Shown here one piece after another: positions 24,765 through 33,770 of a DNA stretch of 44,304 nt. The stretch is taken from NCBI GenBank assembly GCA_045638265.1, contig JAZUBA010000032.1, forward strand, positions 1 to 44,304, in the 5' to 3' direction. This stretch comes from RGIG4140 sp045638265 (GTDB lineage: Bacteria; Pseudomonadota; Alphaproteobacteria; CAAHEQ01; UBA3637). The notes beneath the pieces were generated by a model that had not been told where the DNA came from, did not search any database, and saw only the letters and a program-made list of their open reading frames with translations. The position numbers and the translations under genes are program-made. Positions within the stretch are counted from its first letter, which is position 1. Every line of letters begins with the position of its first letter.

Positions 24765-26711
24765 TTATCGCTCTTTTTCAGAACGACTTATATTTTGTGA
24801 TTTAACTTGCTTATCAATCATTTTCGGTTCTTTTAACAACCCTTGAAAAGGACGCACATATTGATAATACCGATTGAGCATTTGCACACGTTCTTGATAT
24901 TTATCCTGATATAATTCACACAATGCAAAATGGAGTTGATTGACCATAATTTCGTGCCCCATTTTACGACCGCTCATTGTACACTCTTTTATATCAGGGA
25001 TAAGCTCCGTAGCCTGAGACGGCTCATTCAAAACCTTTGAACAATGTTTAAATGTTTCCTTCATATGAACATGATTAGGATAACGTGGCAGTGTATCAAC
25101 ACCACTCACAGCCTCCAACCAATAATTATCCACCAATTCAGGTATTTTTGATTTAAACACATCCATCTGCATGGTATGATGCGCCACATAAATCATATTT
25201 TCAAGATAAATCCCTTCTTGCAGAAACAAATCATCTTCTTTATCCAAATAATTATGTTCAAACTTTTCAGGTAAAATATCCGTCAATGCCGGTCTGTAAT
25301 TATCTGTATAAAGTGCCTGATACAATCGGGATGCCTGACGAATTTGGTTGGCTTTTTTCAGATATTCTTTCTTTAACGGCAAAACAACACTCTCTTCAGC
25401 CGGCAAATCCAATAAAACACTAAAAATTTCAGAAATTGAGCGTGGTTCTTTTGCTTGGCAACCATTATATTCAATCACTTTATCCTGATGTTTACAACAC
25501 AATTCATATTCTTGTTTTGTCAAAACACCCATTGTATAATACAATTCACTATCCGTCATAAAAGAATAAACAGAACGACAAGCATCTTTATCTTCCAATT
25601 CCGCCTCAGTTAAATATTTTTTCTTTAAAGCGTTTAATTCTGCTTTCATCCACGCCATTTCCATTTTAATTTGAACGGCTTTTGCTTGTGCTGATACAGT
25701 TTTCAAATTTGACTTATGCACACGTTTATAACGCCAAACAATGCCGATATCTGCTTCAAACTTATCCAGCATTTCTTCTTTCTCTGCTTTATCGGTAATT
25801 GTTTTGTTAATACAAGAATATGTGTTTTGAGCCAATTTATAAAGAGAAAAATCCAACTGATTTTCAGGCAACAAATCATCAAAAAAACGCATAAATGTCT
25901 GACTGACCTCTTTCATTCTCGGCTTAATTTTAGGATTAAACTGATTAGCGGGTAATTCACCCATTTTTTGAGCCGTTAAATAAAAACACGTTTCTGCCAT
26001 TTTTTTCCATTCTTGATTGGTTTTTTCAATAAACGGATTTGTCATAGCCCGATTACGCAAATCAATAATCACATGATTAATCACATCTAACTGATACAAC
26101 AATTTATCCATCGGATGCACATTATCACCAGCAAACGTAATAGATTTATGTTGTTCTTCAATTTTTTGATTAAAATAATTTTCCAACAACAACAATTTTG
26201 ATTTATTAAACCGTGCCATTGCCGGAAAATACGAAGGTAAAAAACACCGTGCCGAATCAATATACATATCAAAATTAACTTTGAGTAATAAATGATTGAT
26301 TGTATCGGCAAACGACAAATAACATTCATCAATTTTTTCTTTTGAAAAACCTAATTTTTCCAAAACCCCATCTCTGTTAATCGGCTCATCTTGTGCAATT
26401 TTGTTCATTGTATTTTGTCGTAACTCTTCCTGCTCCGGGGTTAAATCGGAAGCATTCATTTCATTGAGCCAATTATATGTTTTTTCATTTAAAATTGTTC
26501 TGTGTGCATAACACAATTCCTCTGCTTCTTCAAAGCTCAACATCCCCCACACATAAGCCGACATCGGTTCACTGAACAAACTTAAACCGTAAATATATTT
26601 CATCTCACGGGACATATTTTGAATATTATAAGCATGTGCTTGCACAACATCATGAGACGTTTTCTTTAAAATTTCCCGCAACAGTTTTTGACCGACTTTT
26701 TGAGCGTACAT
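24765..26711 (-). CDS. Unrecognised helical protein, 648 residues
   Basis: I do not recognise a family. The protein is almost entirely alpha-helical by composition, with no signal peptide or membrane segment. A short motif occurs twice: YVWGMLSFEEAEELCYAH near residue 53 and YYTMGVLTKQEYELCCKH near 390. This suggests that the two halves are ancient duplicates. Related wording (AIGVWDKTALNRYNLCEQN) occurs in the upstream neighbour. The ATG directly abuts the stop of that gene (TAAATG) behind an AGGAGAG ribosome site, so the two are one operon and probably act together. No terminator was found downstream. Confidence 0.78.
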   Translation of the reverse strand: MYAQKVGQKLLREILKKTSHDVVQAHAYNIQNMSREMKYIYGLSLFSEPMSAYVWGMLSFEEAEELCYAHRTILNEKTYNWLNEMNASDLTPEQEELRQNTMNKIAQDEPINRDGVLEKLGFSKEKIDECYLSFADTINHLLLKVNFDMYIDSARCFLPSYFPAMARFNKSKLLLLENYFNQKIEEQHKSITFAGDNVHPMDKLLYQLDVINHVIIDLRNRAMTNPFIEKTNQEWKKMAETCFYLTAQKMGELPANQFNPKIKPRMKEVSQTFMRFFDDLLPENQLDFSLYKLAQNTYSCINKTITDKAEKEEMLDKFEADIGIVWRYKRVHKSNLKTVSAQAKAVQIKMEMAWMKAELNALKKKYLTEAELEDKDACRSVYSFMTDSELYYTMGVLTKQEYELCCKHQDKVIEYNGCQAKEPRSISEIFSVLLDLPAEESVVLPLKKEYLKKANQIRQASRLYQALYTDNYRPALTDILPEKFEHNYLDKEDDLFLQEGIYLENMIYVAHHTMQMDVFKSKIPELVDNYWLEAVSGVDTLPRYPNHVHMKETFKHCSKVLNEPSQATELIPDIKECTMSGRKMGHEIMVNQLHFALCELYQDKYQERVQMLNRYYQYVRPFQGLLKEPKMIDKQVKSQNISRSEKER

Positions 26712-27995
26712 TTATTCTCTCTCCTTACCGGATTTCTTATTTTTGGAACGTGTTCGTTTTTGACACGTTGCTTTCTCTATTATTTGAGGCTCTGTATTGA
26801 TTTCTTCATATTCTTCTTCATCTGATACTTTTTGTACCGTTTCTTGCATTTGAACAGACATTTCATTCAAACGCTCTTTCAACCCTTGTGTACATTTCAA
26901 ATACCAATCGCACAAAACGGGACGCCATTCTTCATCATGATATCTTTCCAAATACTGCATGGTTCCCATAACGGTATGGACAAGCAAATTACGTTTTGTC
27001 TGTTCCGATTGCGGATAATGTTGCGACAAATAAGACAAAGCATCCATCGGCAAAATCATCTTACGAAATGTTTCTGCTGATACATCATCATCTCCACAAC
27101 CCAACACACTTAACTTTGCCAAATTATCGGCAATACGTGCCTGTAACAACATTGAACCGGCAAAAGCCCCCGTTTCATTAATAATTTTCCAGTCTTCACC
27201 AAAAATTTTAACCGAATGATATAATACAGTTTCTTCCAATTCTTGATAAGGACGACACATTTTAGCCCATTGAACCGTATCAGGAGTTCCGTCATAAAAA
27301 AATGATTCATTGTTTTTTCTCGGGAACAAAGCATGGGCATACAAATTTAAATAACGATATGTTTCTTTTGCCAAATCAATGATATCCTCACTAGGAACCA
27401 ACATAATTCCCCTATCTTGTGCATAATCAACCACACAATCAAACGATGGCTTTTCAATTGCCGTAATTTGAGGCATATTCATACCGTTTTGCATAAGCAA
27501 CTGACATTCATTGGCATAAAACTTACCCCAAATAGCCGTAACCTGCTTTTCTACAATTCGTTTTTTTTCAGCGATAAAATTTTGTTCACATAAGTTATAC
27601 CGATTTAAAGCTGTTTTATCCCACACACCAATGGCATATAAAAAATCTTTAAATTCAGACTTTGCCAAACCGCATAACAAAATATCTTTCGGATTGCAAT
27701 GAGAAGCCGTTTTTTTGATATTGCCATAACATTGATGAAATGATTTAATGCTTTTTTTATGTTTAAAATCTGCCGTTTCTAAAATATCAAACATAATCTC
27801 TTTGAAATGATTAGGGTTTTCACGGGCATATTGACGATGTGCTTTAATCGTCTTTTTAAAATTCATCTGATAGACCAACGGAACGGTCAATATATCATCA
27901 AACAAAAAATTTGTTTTTTCAGTTTGTCGTGCCTGGTGAACACAACTGATTAACAATTTTTCCTGAAATAAATCATCTTGATTTGTATCGGTCAT
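26712..27995 (-). CDS. Unrecognised protein, about 427 residues, operon partner of the 648-residue gene
   Basis: I do not recognise a family. It is soluble, rich in helices, with a Lys/Arg-rich C-terminus (about the last 20 residues) after an acidic stretch. The reading frame extends to an ATG at 28013, but the inner ATG at 27995 is preferred: AAAGGTGG sits about 7 bp before it, while the outer ATG has no ribosome site. The segment AIGVWDKTALNRYNLCEQN (near residue 118) resembles the motif that occurs twice in the downstream gene. A TATAAT at the start of the message is visible upstream but its -35 box is weak. Confidence 0.75.
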   Translation of the reverse strand: MTDTNQDDLFQEKLLISCVHQARQTEKTNFLFDDILTVPLVYQMNFKKTIKAHRQYARENPNHFKEIMFDILETADFKHKKSIKSFHQCYGNIKKTASHCNPKDILLCGLAKSEFKDFLYAIGVWDKTALNRYNLCEQNFIAEKKRIVEKQVTAIWGKFYANECQLLMQNGMNMPQITAIEKPSFDCVVDYAQDRGIMLVPSEDIIDLAKETYRYLNLYAHALFPRKNNESFFYDGTPDTVQWAKMCRPYQELEETVLYHSVKIFGEDWKIINETGAFAGSMLLQARIADNLAKLSVLGCGDDDVSAETFRKMILPMDALSYLSQHYPQSEQTKRNLLVHTVMGTMQYLERYHDEEWRPVLCDWYLKCTQGLKERLNEMSVQMQETVQKVSDEEEYEEINTEPQIIEKATCQKRTRSKNKKSGKERE

Positions 27996-28081
27996 AACGC
28001 CACCTTTTATCATTTTATTTTGTCATTATACACTTCTTTTTTTAAAAAAGAAAGAAAAAAATGACAAAACACCTTTTTTTA

Positions 28082-28109
28082 TTGACACATTAGCAATGTA
28101 TGATAATAT
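28082..28109 (+). promoter_or_regulatory. Promoter TTGACA-16-TAATAT almost touching the start codon
   Basis: TTGACA at 28082-28087 and TAATAT at 28104-28109 are 16 bp apart, with TGA before the -10 box. The predicted first base of the message falls at or next to the ATG at 28116. Confidence 0.6.
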
Positions 28110-28115
28110 ATTAAT

Positions 28116-28907
28116 ATGTTAAACAGTGTTGAAAGATATGTTTTAAAGCGAAAATTAGAAGCCCTGTCATGGCGTGTTTTGTGGTGGGGTGTAGCTTTAT
28201 TTTTTCTGGTACAACTTTCATCCTGCTACCCGACATTAGGGTATCCGATTCGGATGGTTATGCGTCCGATTAATCAAACATTATACGGCAAAAAAGTCAA
28301 CGTTGACCAATCTGTTTTAGCTGAAACTTACGTCCCCTACAACGACCCCAAACCAAAAGAATACGTTGAATGGGCAGGACACCGTTTGCGAAAAACATTT
28401 GTCATTCAATATAAAGGGACAGGACGTGTTGTTTGGTTAGATTCCAACAACGCCATGATTAAAGCATGGTTTTTATCAGCCGGAAACGAAGAATCCGCAC
28501 GCATGTACAAAGAAGTTGCTCCTTTTGATTTATCGCTCGTATTTGGTAAAACAGGCGCCAAAGAAAATATGAAATATCTTGAATTTTATCATGAAGAAAA
28601 TTGTTTATTTTCTCGTAAAATTGACCCACGAGGATATTTTGACAAAAAAGACATCACAAACATTCACGTTATTCCCGCTACAAAATCAATCAAACAAGTT
28701 GTTGAACATTTACAATGGGATGACATTGTTACAGTAGAAGGCTATTTAACCGATTGGCAAGGAACAGGGAGCTTGTCATTTGCCAAATACGATACCGCAC
28801 GCAAATCCGACGATGTTTCAAAATACTTGATGGGTGGAAAACGATCGGGTTTATGCAAACAACTCTATCTGACAAAAATCATTTTAAACGGATACGAATA
28901 TCGTTAA
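28116..28907 (+). CDS. Membrane-anchored protein of unknown function, 263 residues
   Basis: One transmembrane helix at about residues 18-36 (VLWWGVALFFLVQLSSCY) is followed by a mainly extracytoplasmic domain. Features include YVEWAGHRLRKTFVIQYKG, a NIHVIPATKSIKQVVEHL segment, then GYLTDWQGTGSLSF and a Cys-containing end (GLCKQLYLTKIILNGYEY). From memory, uncharacterised membrane-anchored proteins with an N-hLIPA motif followed by a 'GYL' segment form a family that this matches; the function is unknown. No Shine-Dalgarno sequence precedes the ATG, and the promoter lies only 6 bp upstream, so the message may be leaderless. It ends facing a small gene on the opposite strand. Confidence 0.75.
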   Translation: MLNSVERYVLKRKLEALSWRVLWWGVALFFLVQLSSCYPTLGYPIRMVMRPINQTLYGKKVNVDQSVLAETYVPYNDPKPKEYVEWAGHRLRKTFVIQYKGTGRVVWLDSNNAMIKAWFLSAGNEESARMYKEVAPFDLSLVFGKTGAKENMKYLEFYHEENCLFSRKIDPRGYFDKKDITNIHVIPATKSIKQVVEHLQWDDIVTVEGYLTDWQGTGSLSFAKYDTARKSDDVSKYLMGGKRSGLCKQLYLTKIILNGYEYR

Positions 28908-28916
28908 AATCCACAT

Positions 28917-29114
28917 TTACTTCGCCTGTTTTTTCAATTTATATCGCTTAATTTTATTAGCACGCACTAAAACCTGTTGCATTTCATCGGTATCGGATGG
29001 TTCAATATTGGGCTGACATTCACCCTGCCCCGAACAATCCAACCCCATATCATCGTTAATTATGTCAGCTTGCTCTTTCTGCTTATCTTTCTTTTTTATT
29101 TTTTGTTGCATCAT
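28917..29114 (-). CDS. Small charged protein, 65 residues
   Basis: A short hydrophilic protein, Lys-rich at both ends and acidic in the middle (with GLDCSGQGEC). The family is unknown. It is supported as real by AAAAGGTG just before the ATG and by a promoter-like TTGAAA-18-TATAAA upstream. It converges with the 263-residue gene with a gap of 9 bp. Confidence 0.5.
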   Translation of the reverse strand: MMQQKIKKKDKQKEQADIINDDMGLDCSGQGECQPNIEPSDTDEMQQVLVRANKIKRYKLKKQAK

Positions 29115-29156
29115 TACACCTTTTTTCCCGTATTCATTTTTATAAAATATCCTCTT

Positions 29157-29186
29157 TTTATATAATTAATTGTTTTTAAATTTCAA
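29157..29186 (-). promoter_or_regulatory. Candidate promoter of the 65-residue gene
   Basis: On the minus strand TTGAAA (29186-29181) and TATAAA (29162-29157) are 18 bp apart, about 43 bp before the ATG. It diverges from the promoter at 29244-29272. Confidence 0.45.
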
Positions 29187-29243
29187 CCTTCCTCTAAAAA
29201 TGTACAAAAGTTAAAAAAATTTGCTTATTTTTTAAAAAAAAGA

Positions 29244-29272
29244 TTTACTGTTTCAAAATAAATTGATATAAT
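29244..29272 (+). promoter_or_regulatory. Promoter TTTACT-17-TATAAT of the LamG/prepilin operon
   Basis: TTTACT at 29244-29249 and TATAAT at 29267-29272 are 17 bp apart, with TGA before the -10 box. The start codon at 29304 follows a GAGGTG ribosome site. Confidence 0.68.
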
Positions 29273-29303
29273 AAAATGAGATTGTAATTTTACGAGGTGT
29301 ATT

Positions 29304-30968
29304 ATGGTATTCTGGTCAACCCTATTATCTTTTATGATTGGCATTATGTATTATATGCTTTATCCGGGAGATAACAAAATCAAAGATGTCTATATGCCGA
29401 CATCTGAAGCCTTTGTTTCCGGCTTTTTATCACAGCATCAAGCGGCAAAACAATTTGCCCGTGATAAAATCATTGGTATTATTCAATTAACAAAAGAAGC
29501 ACAATCTGCCGGAAAAACGGCAGACAAAGTAACCGGCGGATCCAGTGTCCCGCCAAATTCCGTTATTATTTTAACTGATACTGAAGAAAAGAAAAATCTG
29601 ATTGGTTCTTATTTGGCAGGTAATGCAACAGAAACGGGCAATTTATACCCCGGCAAAGAAGCATCCGTTGCCATACATGAAGACACAAGTACATTCCTTA
29701 ATCAGGAATTTGTCAGCGTATTAGCCTGTCTGAATATGCCTGAACGGAAAATGGGTGATACTTATGCGCCGGCCAAATTAGTTGATTGCAAAGAAGCAAC
29801 AACAAAATATGTTATCACTTACGGTGGCGTCCCGATGAATGATTTAAATACACCTTACACACGCGGACGCACAATTTTATGGGAACACGCTATTTTAAAA
29901 CGCACACACGGCAGTCCGGATTGTGGTTTTTTATATTATAACGGCGGAACAGTTTCAGGTAAAAAGAAATATTTTATTCACAACTCAAACCGTTTAACTC
30001 GTGGTGTTCCAACCGACTTTACAGATAAAGTTCTTCGGGGATATATTGATCCCATGACAGACGCAGGACGGGCATCTATTGGCAATCAGAGTGCCGATAT
30101 TATGTTTTGTATGACCCCCGTTAATGACCCTTACCCTCGCAATAATTTAAAGGTTTTATTAGATTCAGAATTTAATTCTTTTTCAAATTCCGGCAGTAAA
30201 TATTTTAATTTAATTCACGAGGACAATGTAGGCAACAACTGGTTAAACCTAGCCTCCCCAACCGATGAAAAAATTATGATTAATTCCTCCGGAAAAGAAA
30301 ACAACTGGTTTTTTTCAAGTTGTAATGATATTAACGCCTCTGACATAAAAGCCTGTGAGCAATTTGAAAACCGCAAAGCGTTTTCTTTTACAACAGACCG
30401 ACACTTTAACATTACAAAAGGAAAAAACAAAAACTTTTTAGGGTCATCATTTACCCTGTCTATGATGATTGGCTTTAACGGAAACGGTACCATATTTGAA
30501 ACAAGAAACACCTCTGCAACAACCGGCTGTACACCAACAAAAACAACAATTGGTACAACAACATACCAACAACCGTGTTTAACCGCCACATATACAAGCG
30601 GTTCCTACGACGGTCACTTAGCCATCACACTCAAAAGTGCTAACGGAAAAGAATCAACACTAACTTCCGGTCTGATTGTTAAAGGTGAACCGACACAAAT
30701 AGATTACATTTTCAATTCAACAGGACATCGTTTATATATCAACGGTCAATTATCTGATAATGCATCTTTTGAGGGAACAATTACAAATATTGACGGATTA
30801 GCAGGTGATGCCTTAACATTCGGTGGAACGGGAAATAGGTCAAATTTATATAATTTAGCGGTTTATAATCGGGGCAGTATGTCTGATGAAACAGTAGACG
30901 ACAAGTTTGATATGTACGGATTACCCCGAATTTACAAATCAAACACCATGAGATACAACAAAAATTAA
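29304..30968 (+). CDS. Membrane-anchored protein with LamG-like C-terminal domain
   Basis: 554 residues. A hydrophobic helix at residues 4-21 anchors the protein without a clear prepilin site. The middle part is unassigned with several Cys (for example HGSPDCGFLYY, IMFCMTPVNDPY). Residues about 385-545 look like a concanavalin-A/LamG beta sandwich: FTLSMMIGFNGNGTIFETR, the HLAITLKSANGK strand, IDYIFNSTGHRLYINGQL and the closing LYNLAVYNRGSMSDE. Such domains bind glycans or proteins. It lies 10 bp before a prepilin-like gene in one operon, so it may be a pilus-associated or surface adhesin component. Confidence 0.75.
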   Translation: MVFWSTLLSFMIGIMYYMLYPGDNKIKDVYMPTSEAFVSGFLSQHQAAKQFARDKIIGIIQLTKEAQSAGKTADKVTGGSSVPPNSVIILTDTEEKKNLIGSYLAGNATETGNLYPGKEASVAIHEDTSTFLNQEFVSVLACLNMPERKMGDTYAPAKLVDCKEATTKYVITYGGVPMNDLNTPYTRGRTILWEHAILKRTHGSPDCGFLYYNGGTVSGKKKYFIHNSNRLTRGVPTDFTDKVLRGYIDPMTDAGRASIGNQSADIMFCMTPVNDPYPRNNLKVLLDSEFNSFSNSGSKYFNLIHEDNVGNNWLNLASPTDEKIMINSSGKENNWFFSSCNDINASDIKACEQFENRKAFSFTTDRHFNITKGKNKNFLGSSFTLSMMIGFNGNGTIFETRNTSATTGCTPTKTTIGTTTYQQPCLTATYTSGSYDGHLAITLKSANGKESTLTSGLIVKGEPTQIDYIFNSTGHRLYINGQLSDNASFEGTITNIDGLAGDALTFGGTGNRSNLYNLAVYNRGSMSDETVDDKFDMYGLPRIYKSNTMRYNKN

Positions 30969-30978
30969 GGAGAACGAT

Positions 30979-32676
30979 ATGCGTAAAACAAACCAAAAAC
31001 ACAACGAAAAAGGCGCACTCATCATTGAGATTATAGCCGTTGTTGCTCTGTTAGGGGTCATGGGACCAATGTTGTTTAAACAAGTCAAAAACAGAAATGA
31101 GGAAGTTGACAACATTTCCATTGCTTCTGAAATACGAACCGTTAAAGAAGCTTTTTCAGCTTATATTATGTCAGATAGAGCTGTTTTACTCAACAGGTGT
31201 CAAGGCGAGGGAGAAATAGATATTGCCCCTGGCGAATTAAGCGCCTATTTACCAATGGGAAATGTTGCCGTTGACTCCTACAATCTCAAACTCAACTGTG
31301 AAGATGGTATCTTACAAGGATTAATCAGTCCTCTGCCGGAAGCCATGCCCGAAACATTAAAGCTCAAACGGACAGCCCGCATTGCCAATTTAATCGGTGC
31401 TGATGGTGGTATTTGTCAAGACAACAAGATTAATGGTGTTGCCGGCGGTTGGACCATTGAAGAAGCAACAGGCGGAGACCTTTGTCCGCAAGAACCATGG
31501 GTTGTTGCCACGACAGGAATGGATACATTCACACCGGAAGTAACGTATGAAGATTACAGTGCCAGTATGGTTACATTACCAACCGATTTGGCCTTGGGCA
31601 AACTCCACGCATGGCAATATTTTTCAGTCGGTGGTGGTGAAAAAGGTTGTTATGAAATTAAACACAATCAAACCGGATCATATAGTGAAGCCAATGGCTT
31701 TACAGCACAAGACGACACCATTAAAGGAGCCAAAGAGTGTGATCCTGTCTTTTGGGTCGGACATGCATCTGATGCCGCTGACGGTGGTACCGGTGGCGGA
31801 CATGTTTATGTGAAAAACAATTTAATTGTCGGCCAAAAAAACAACAAGCAAGCCATTGCGTTATTTTCAGAGGGTTCTACAAGTGATGAATCAGACAAAA
31901 ACCGAGTTGAAGTTTATGATCCGTCCGGAACAAAACGTATCATCATTAACGGCAAAGGAGAAATGATAGCTCAATCAGCAGACGGCAAAGCCCGTGTTAG
32001 AATTGATGGTAGTGAAAAAGGAAAAATTATTATCGGGAACAGCGATGATTCAGATTCCGAAACATTGACATTAACACATCAAATGTTGGTGTCAAGTAAA
32101 AAATCTGCCAATACGACAAAACAATATAAAATTGACCCATCTAATATTTCTGTAATGAACGATATTCGTTTAGATGCCCGAGGGGGTGCAACATTAAGCG
32201 AATTATTACCAAAATTCGTCAGTAAAAATGTTGTGGCTTTTGATACAGGGGATGCAACTTCTTGTCCGGATGGCAAATGCACAATAGCAGCCCCAAGCTG
32301 TCCCAACAATCATGCACCTGCAATTATTGTTATACCAACATCTTGGGTAACTCAACCAACAGTGAGTGTCTTTGATATTTCCAAACAATTAACCGGAAAA
32401 ATCGAAGGTACAAATGTCAAAATTTCTGCTGATAGTACAGCTAATACCATTGCTGAAGGGGCATTATACATGTATATTGATTCCACAGATAATACTTACA
32501 CAAAAGATAATTCAACTTTGGCATTCAAAGATAGAACAGATACGGATAAAGATGAGTGGGTAATACATTTTGCAAATGGAGCAGGATTTACTAGACATGA
32601 TGTTAAAGGTATTGCACAAACATACTGTGTTTTTGATGGTAAAAAACCAGCAGCAACAGATAGGGATGAAGATTAA
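30979..32676 (+). CDS. Prepilin-like protein, PilV-like overall layout
   Basis: 565 residues. Gly12 precedes ALIIEIIAVVALLGVMGPM, a prepilin-type segment with Glu at +5 and Ala at +1. A pilin-like region follows (about residues 40-170), then beta-rich sequence around residue 290-400 (NRVEVYDPSGTKRIIINGKG, GKARVRIDG, GKIIIGNSDDSD) recalling tail or pilus-tip stems. Near residue 430 is a cysteine pair region (CPDGKCTIAAPSC). The C-terminus has a final TYCVFDGK. I read it as a minor pilin or tip adhesin, like the PilV class; the exact role is inference. It has an AAGGAGAA ribosome site and a terminator directly after. Confidence 0.75.
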   Translation: MRKTNQKHNEKGALIIEIIAVVALLGVMGPMLFKQVKNRNEEVDNISIASEIRTVKEAFSAYIMSDRAVLLNRCQGEGEIDIAPGELSAYLPMGNVAVDSYNLKLNCEDGILQGLISPLPEAMPETLKLKRTARIANLIGADGGICQDNKINGVAGGWTIEEATGGDLCPQEPWVVATTGMDTFTPEVTYEDYSASMVTLPTDLALGKLHAWQYFSVGGGEKGCYEIKHNQTGSYSEANGFTAQDDTIKGAKECDPVFWVGHASDAADGGTGGGHVYVKNNLIVGQKNNKQAIALFSEGSTSDESDKNRVEVYDPSGTKRIIINGKGEMIAQSADGKARVRIDGSEKGKIIIGNSDDSDSETLTLTHQMLVSSKKSANTTKQYKIDPSNISVMNDIRLDARGGATLSELLPKFVSKNVVAFDTGDATSCPDGKCTIAAPSCPNNHAPAIIVIPTSWVTQPTVSVFDISKQLTGKIEGTNVKISADSTANTIAEGALYMYIDSTDNTYTKDNSTLAFKDRTDTDKDEWVIHFANGAGFTRHDVKGIAQTYCVFDGKKPAATDRDED

Positions 32677-32692
32677 CTTTCTCATCATACAA

Positions 32693-32726
32693 ACACCCGT
32701 TGAAAATTTCAGCGGGTGTTTTTTTA
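32693..32726 (+). terminator. Terminator of the LamG/prepilin operon
   Basis: ACACCCGTTGA pairs with the TTTCAGCGGGTGT arm (about 11 bp, one G-U), followed by a run of eight T residues, 17 bp past the stop. Confidence 0.88.
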
Positions 32727-32803
32727 GCCATATATTGAAAAATTATAATATTTCAATCATTTCAAATGACAAGAACTTGATATACAAACCAATTAAGCAT
32801 TAA

Positions 32804-32965
32804 TTACATCAAAAATTCGTCCTCTTCTTCAACTTCAGAAAAAGCCACTAATTCTTCCTCATCATCTATCTGTTTTGGAGTTTCCTTTTTTGCTTTTTCA
32901 GAAATATTTGGTGTAATCGGCGGTTCAGGTTTAAAAATTTCTTTTAAAAGTTCTAACAATGTCAT
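32804..32965 (-). CDS. Small acidic protein, 53 residues
   Basis: An uncharacterised small ORF. It begins MTLLELLKEIFKPEPP, has a Lys-rich middle and ends in a strongly acidic stretch (EVEEEDEFLM). The case for it being real is a near-perfect AGGAGGGG ribosome site about 4 bp before the ATG and a normal TAA stop. There is no membrane helix or cysteine. It may be a small regulator or interaction peptide; no function can be assigned. Between its start and 33243 I see no gene, only AT-rich sequence with CCATACACAAC occurring twice (near 33091 and 33151). Confidence 0.55.
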   Translation of the reverse strand: MTLLELLKEIFKPEPPITPNISEKAKKETPKQIDDEEELVAFSEVEEEDEFLM

Positions 32966-33242
32966 ATCCCCTCCTTTTTTTATCCGTTTCTAACCAAAAA
33001 TAAAATCCAACTTATTTCACTCTTTGAGCGTATCATAAAATCTATATTTATACAAGTCAGTTTTTCAGCATAAAAACATTTAATCAATCACCATACACAA
33101 CGAAACATTTTCATTGTATATTTTTGCTTTCAAAATCCATTTTGTTGTCCATACACAACATACTTTTTTTCACTTCTGACACTATTCCACGCACAACCAA
33201 CATCTCCCTCATGCTCAAATCTGCCCTACTCCAACAAACATC

Positions 33243-33278
33243 AAAAAAGCCGTTCAGATTTCTCCGAACGACTTTTTT
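33243..33278 (-). terminator. Terminator of the 118-residue NPF-tail gene
   Basis: In the minus-strand message GUCGUUCGGA-GAAA-UCUGAACGGC forms a 10-bp stem with a GAAA tetraloop, followed by six U residues. The stem and loop closely resemble the terminator after the next paralogue (33771-33800). Confidence 0.85.
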
Positions 33279-33291
33279 CCTCCCTCATAAA

Positions 33292-33648
33292 TTAAGCCAT
33301 AGCTTTTCCTAATCTTCCAATCGGAACGTCTTTGATATCTTCATCCACCTTTTTTCCTGCACTTTCTAATGTATTATTTAACGAAAACGGATTAATATAT
33401 TCCAATCCACTTTTTATAGCGTCAAATCCACCCTTTACCCCATCCTTAACACATTCATATCCTTCTTGAACACATTCACAACCACTTTTTACACCATCTT
33501 TGACTTTTTCACATCCGCTTTCAACAGTGTCACTTACCTCCTTAGCCATACTTCCAAAACCGATTAACGCCATTAAAAGAACTAATTCAGCAGCTTTTTC
33601 AATAACTTCCATTCCATCGTCTTGTTTTTCTTTTCTTTTAAAAATCAT
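33292..33648 (-). CDS. NPF-tail family protein 1, 118 residues
   Basis: Unrecognised. A short charged N-terminus leads into a hydrophobic stretch (about 20-35, AELVLLMALIGFG), then amphipathic repeats of about 11 residues rich in Gly, Lys and Cys (SGCEKVKDGVK, SGCECVQEGYE, CVKDGVKGG). The end reads YINPFSLNNTLESAGKKV. The tail and the preceding KDGVK-x-G helix match two longer proteins encoded just upstream. GGAGGTG lies before the ATG and a consensus promoter upstream. I infer a membrane- or surface-binding helix protein; the cysteines are peculiar to this copy. Confidence 0.7.
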   Translation of the reverse strand: MIFKRKEKQDDGMEVIEKAAELVLLMALIGFGSMAKEVSDTVESGCEKVKDGVKSGCECVQEGYECVKDGVKGGFDAIKSGLEYINPFSLNNTLESAGKKVDEDIKDVPIGRLGKAMA

Positions 33649-33680
33649 GTGGCACCTCCTTTTATTTGCTCTATACTCTC

Positions 33681-33709
33681 ATATTATCACATATTATAAT
33701 GTGTGTCAA
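33681..33709 (-). promoter_or_regulatory. Promoter TTGACA-17-TAATAT of the 118-residue gene
   Basis: On the minus strand TTGACA (33709-33704) and TAATAT (33686-33681) are 17 bp apart, with TGTGA before the -10 (extended -10). Confidence 0.8.
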
Positions 33710-33770
33710 TATATTTTTACAATAAATTGTATATTTTAAAAAAATATTATTGCCTCGTTATTCACAAAAT

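Noticed and set aside
27996..28013. The upstream ATG as start of the operon's first helical protein
   Set aside because: No ribosome site precedes it, while AAAGGTGG inside this stretch serves the ATG at 27995.
33124..33312. 62-codon plus-strand frame
   Set aside because: It runs through the minus-strand terminator and into the 118-residue gene and has no ribosome site.
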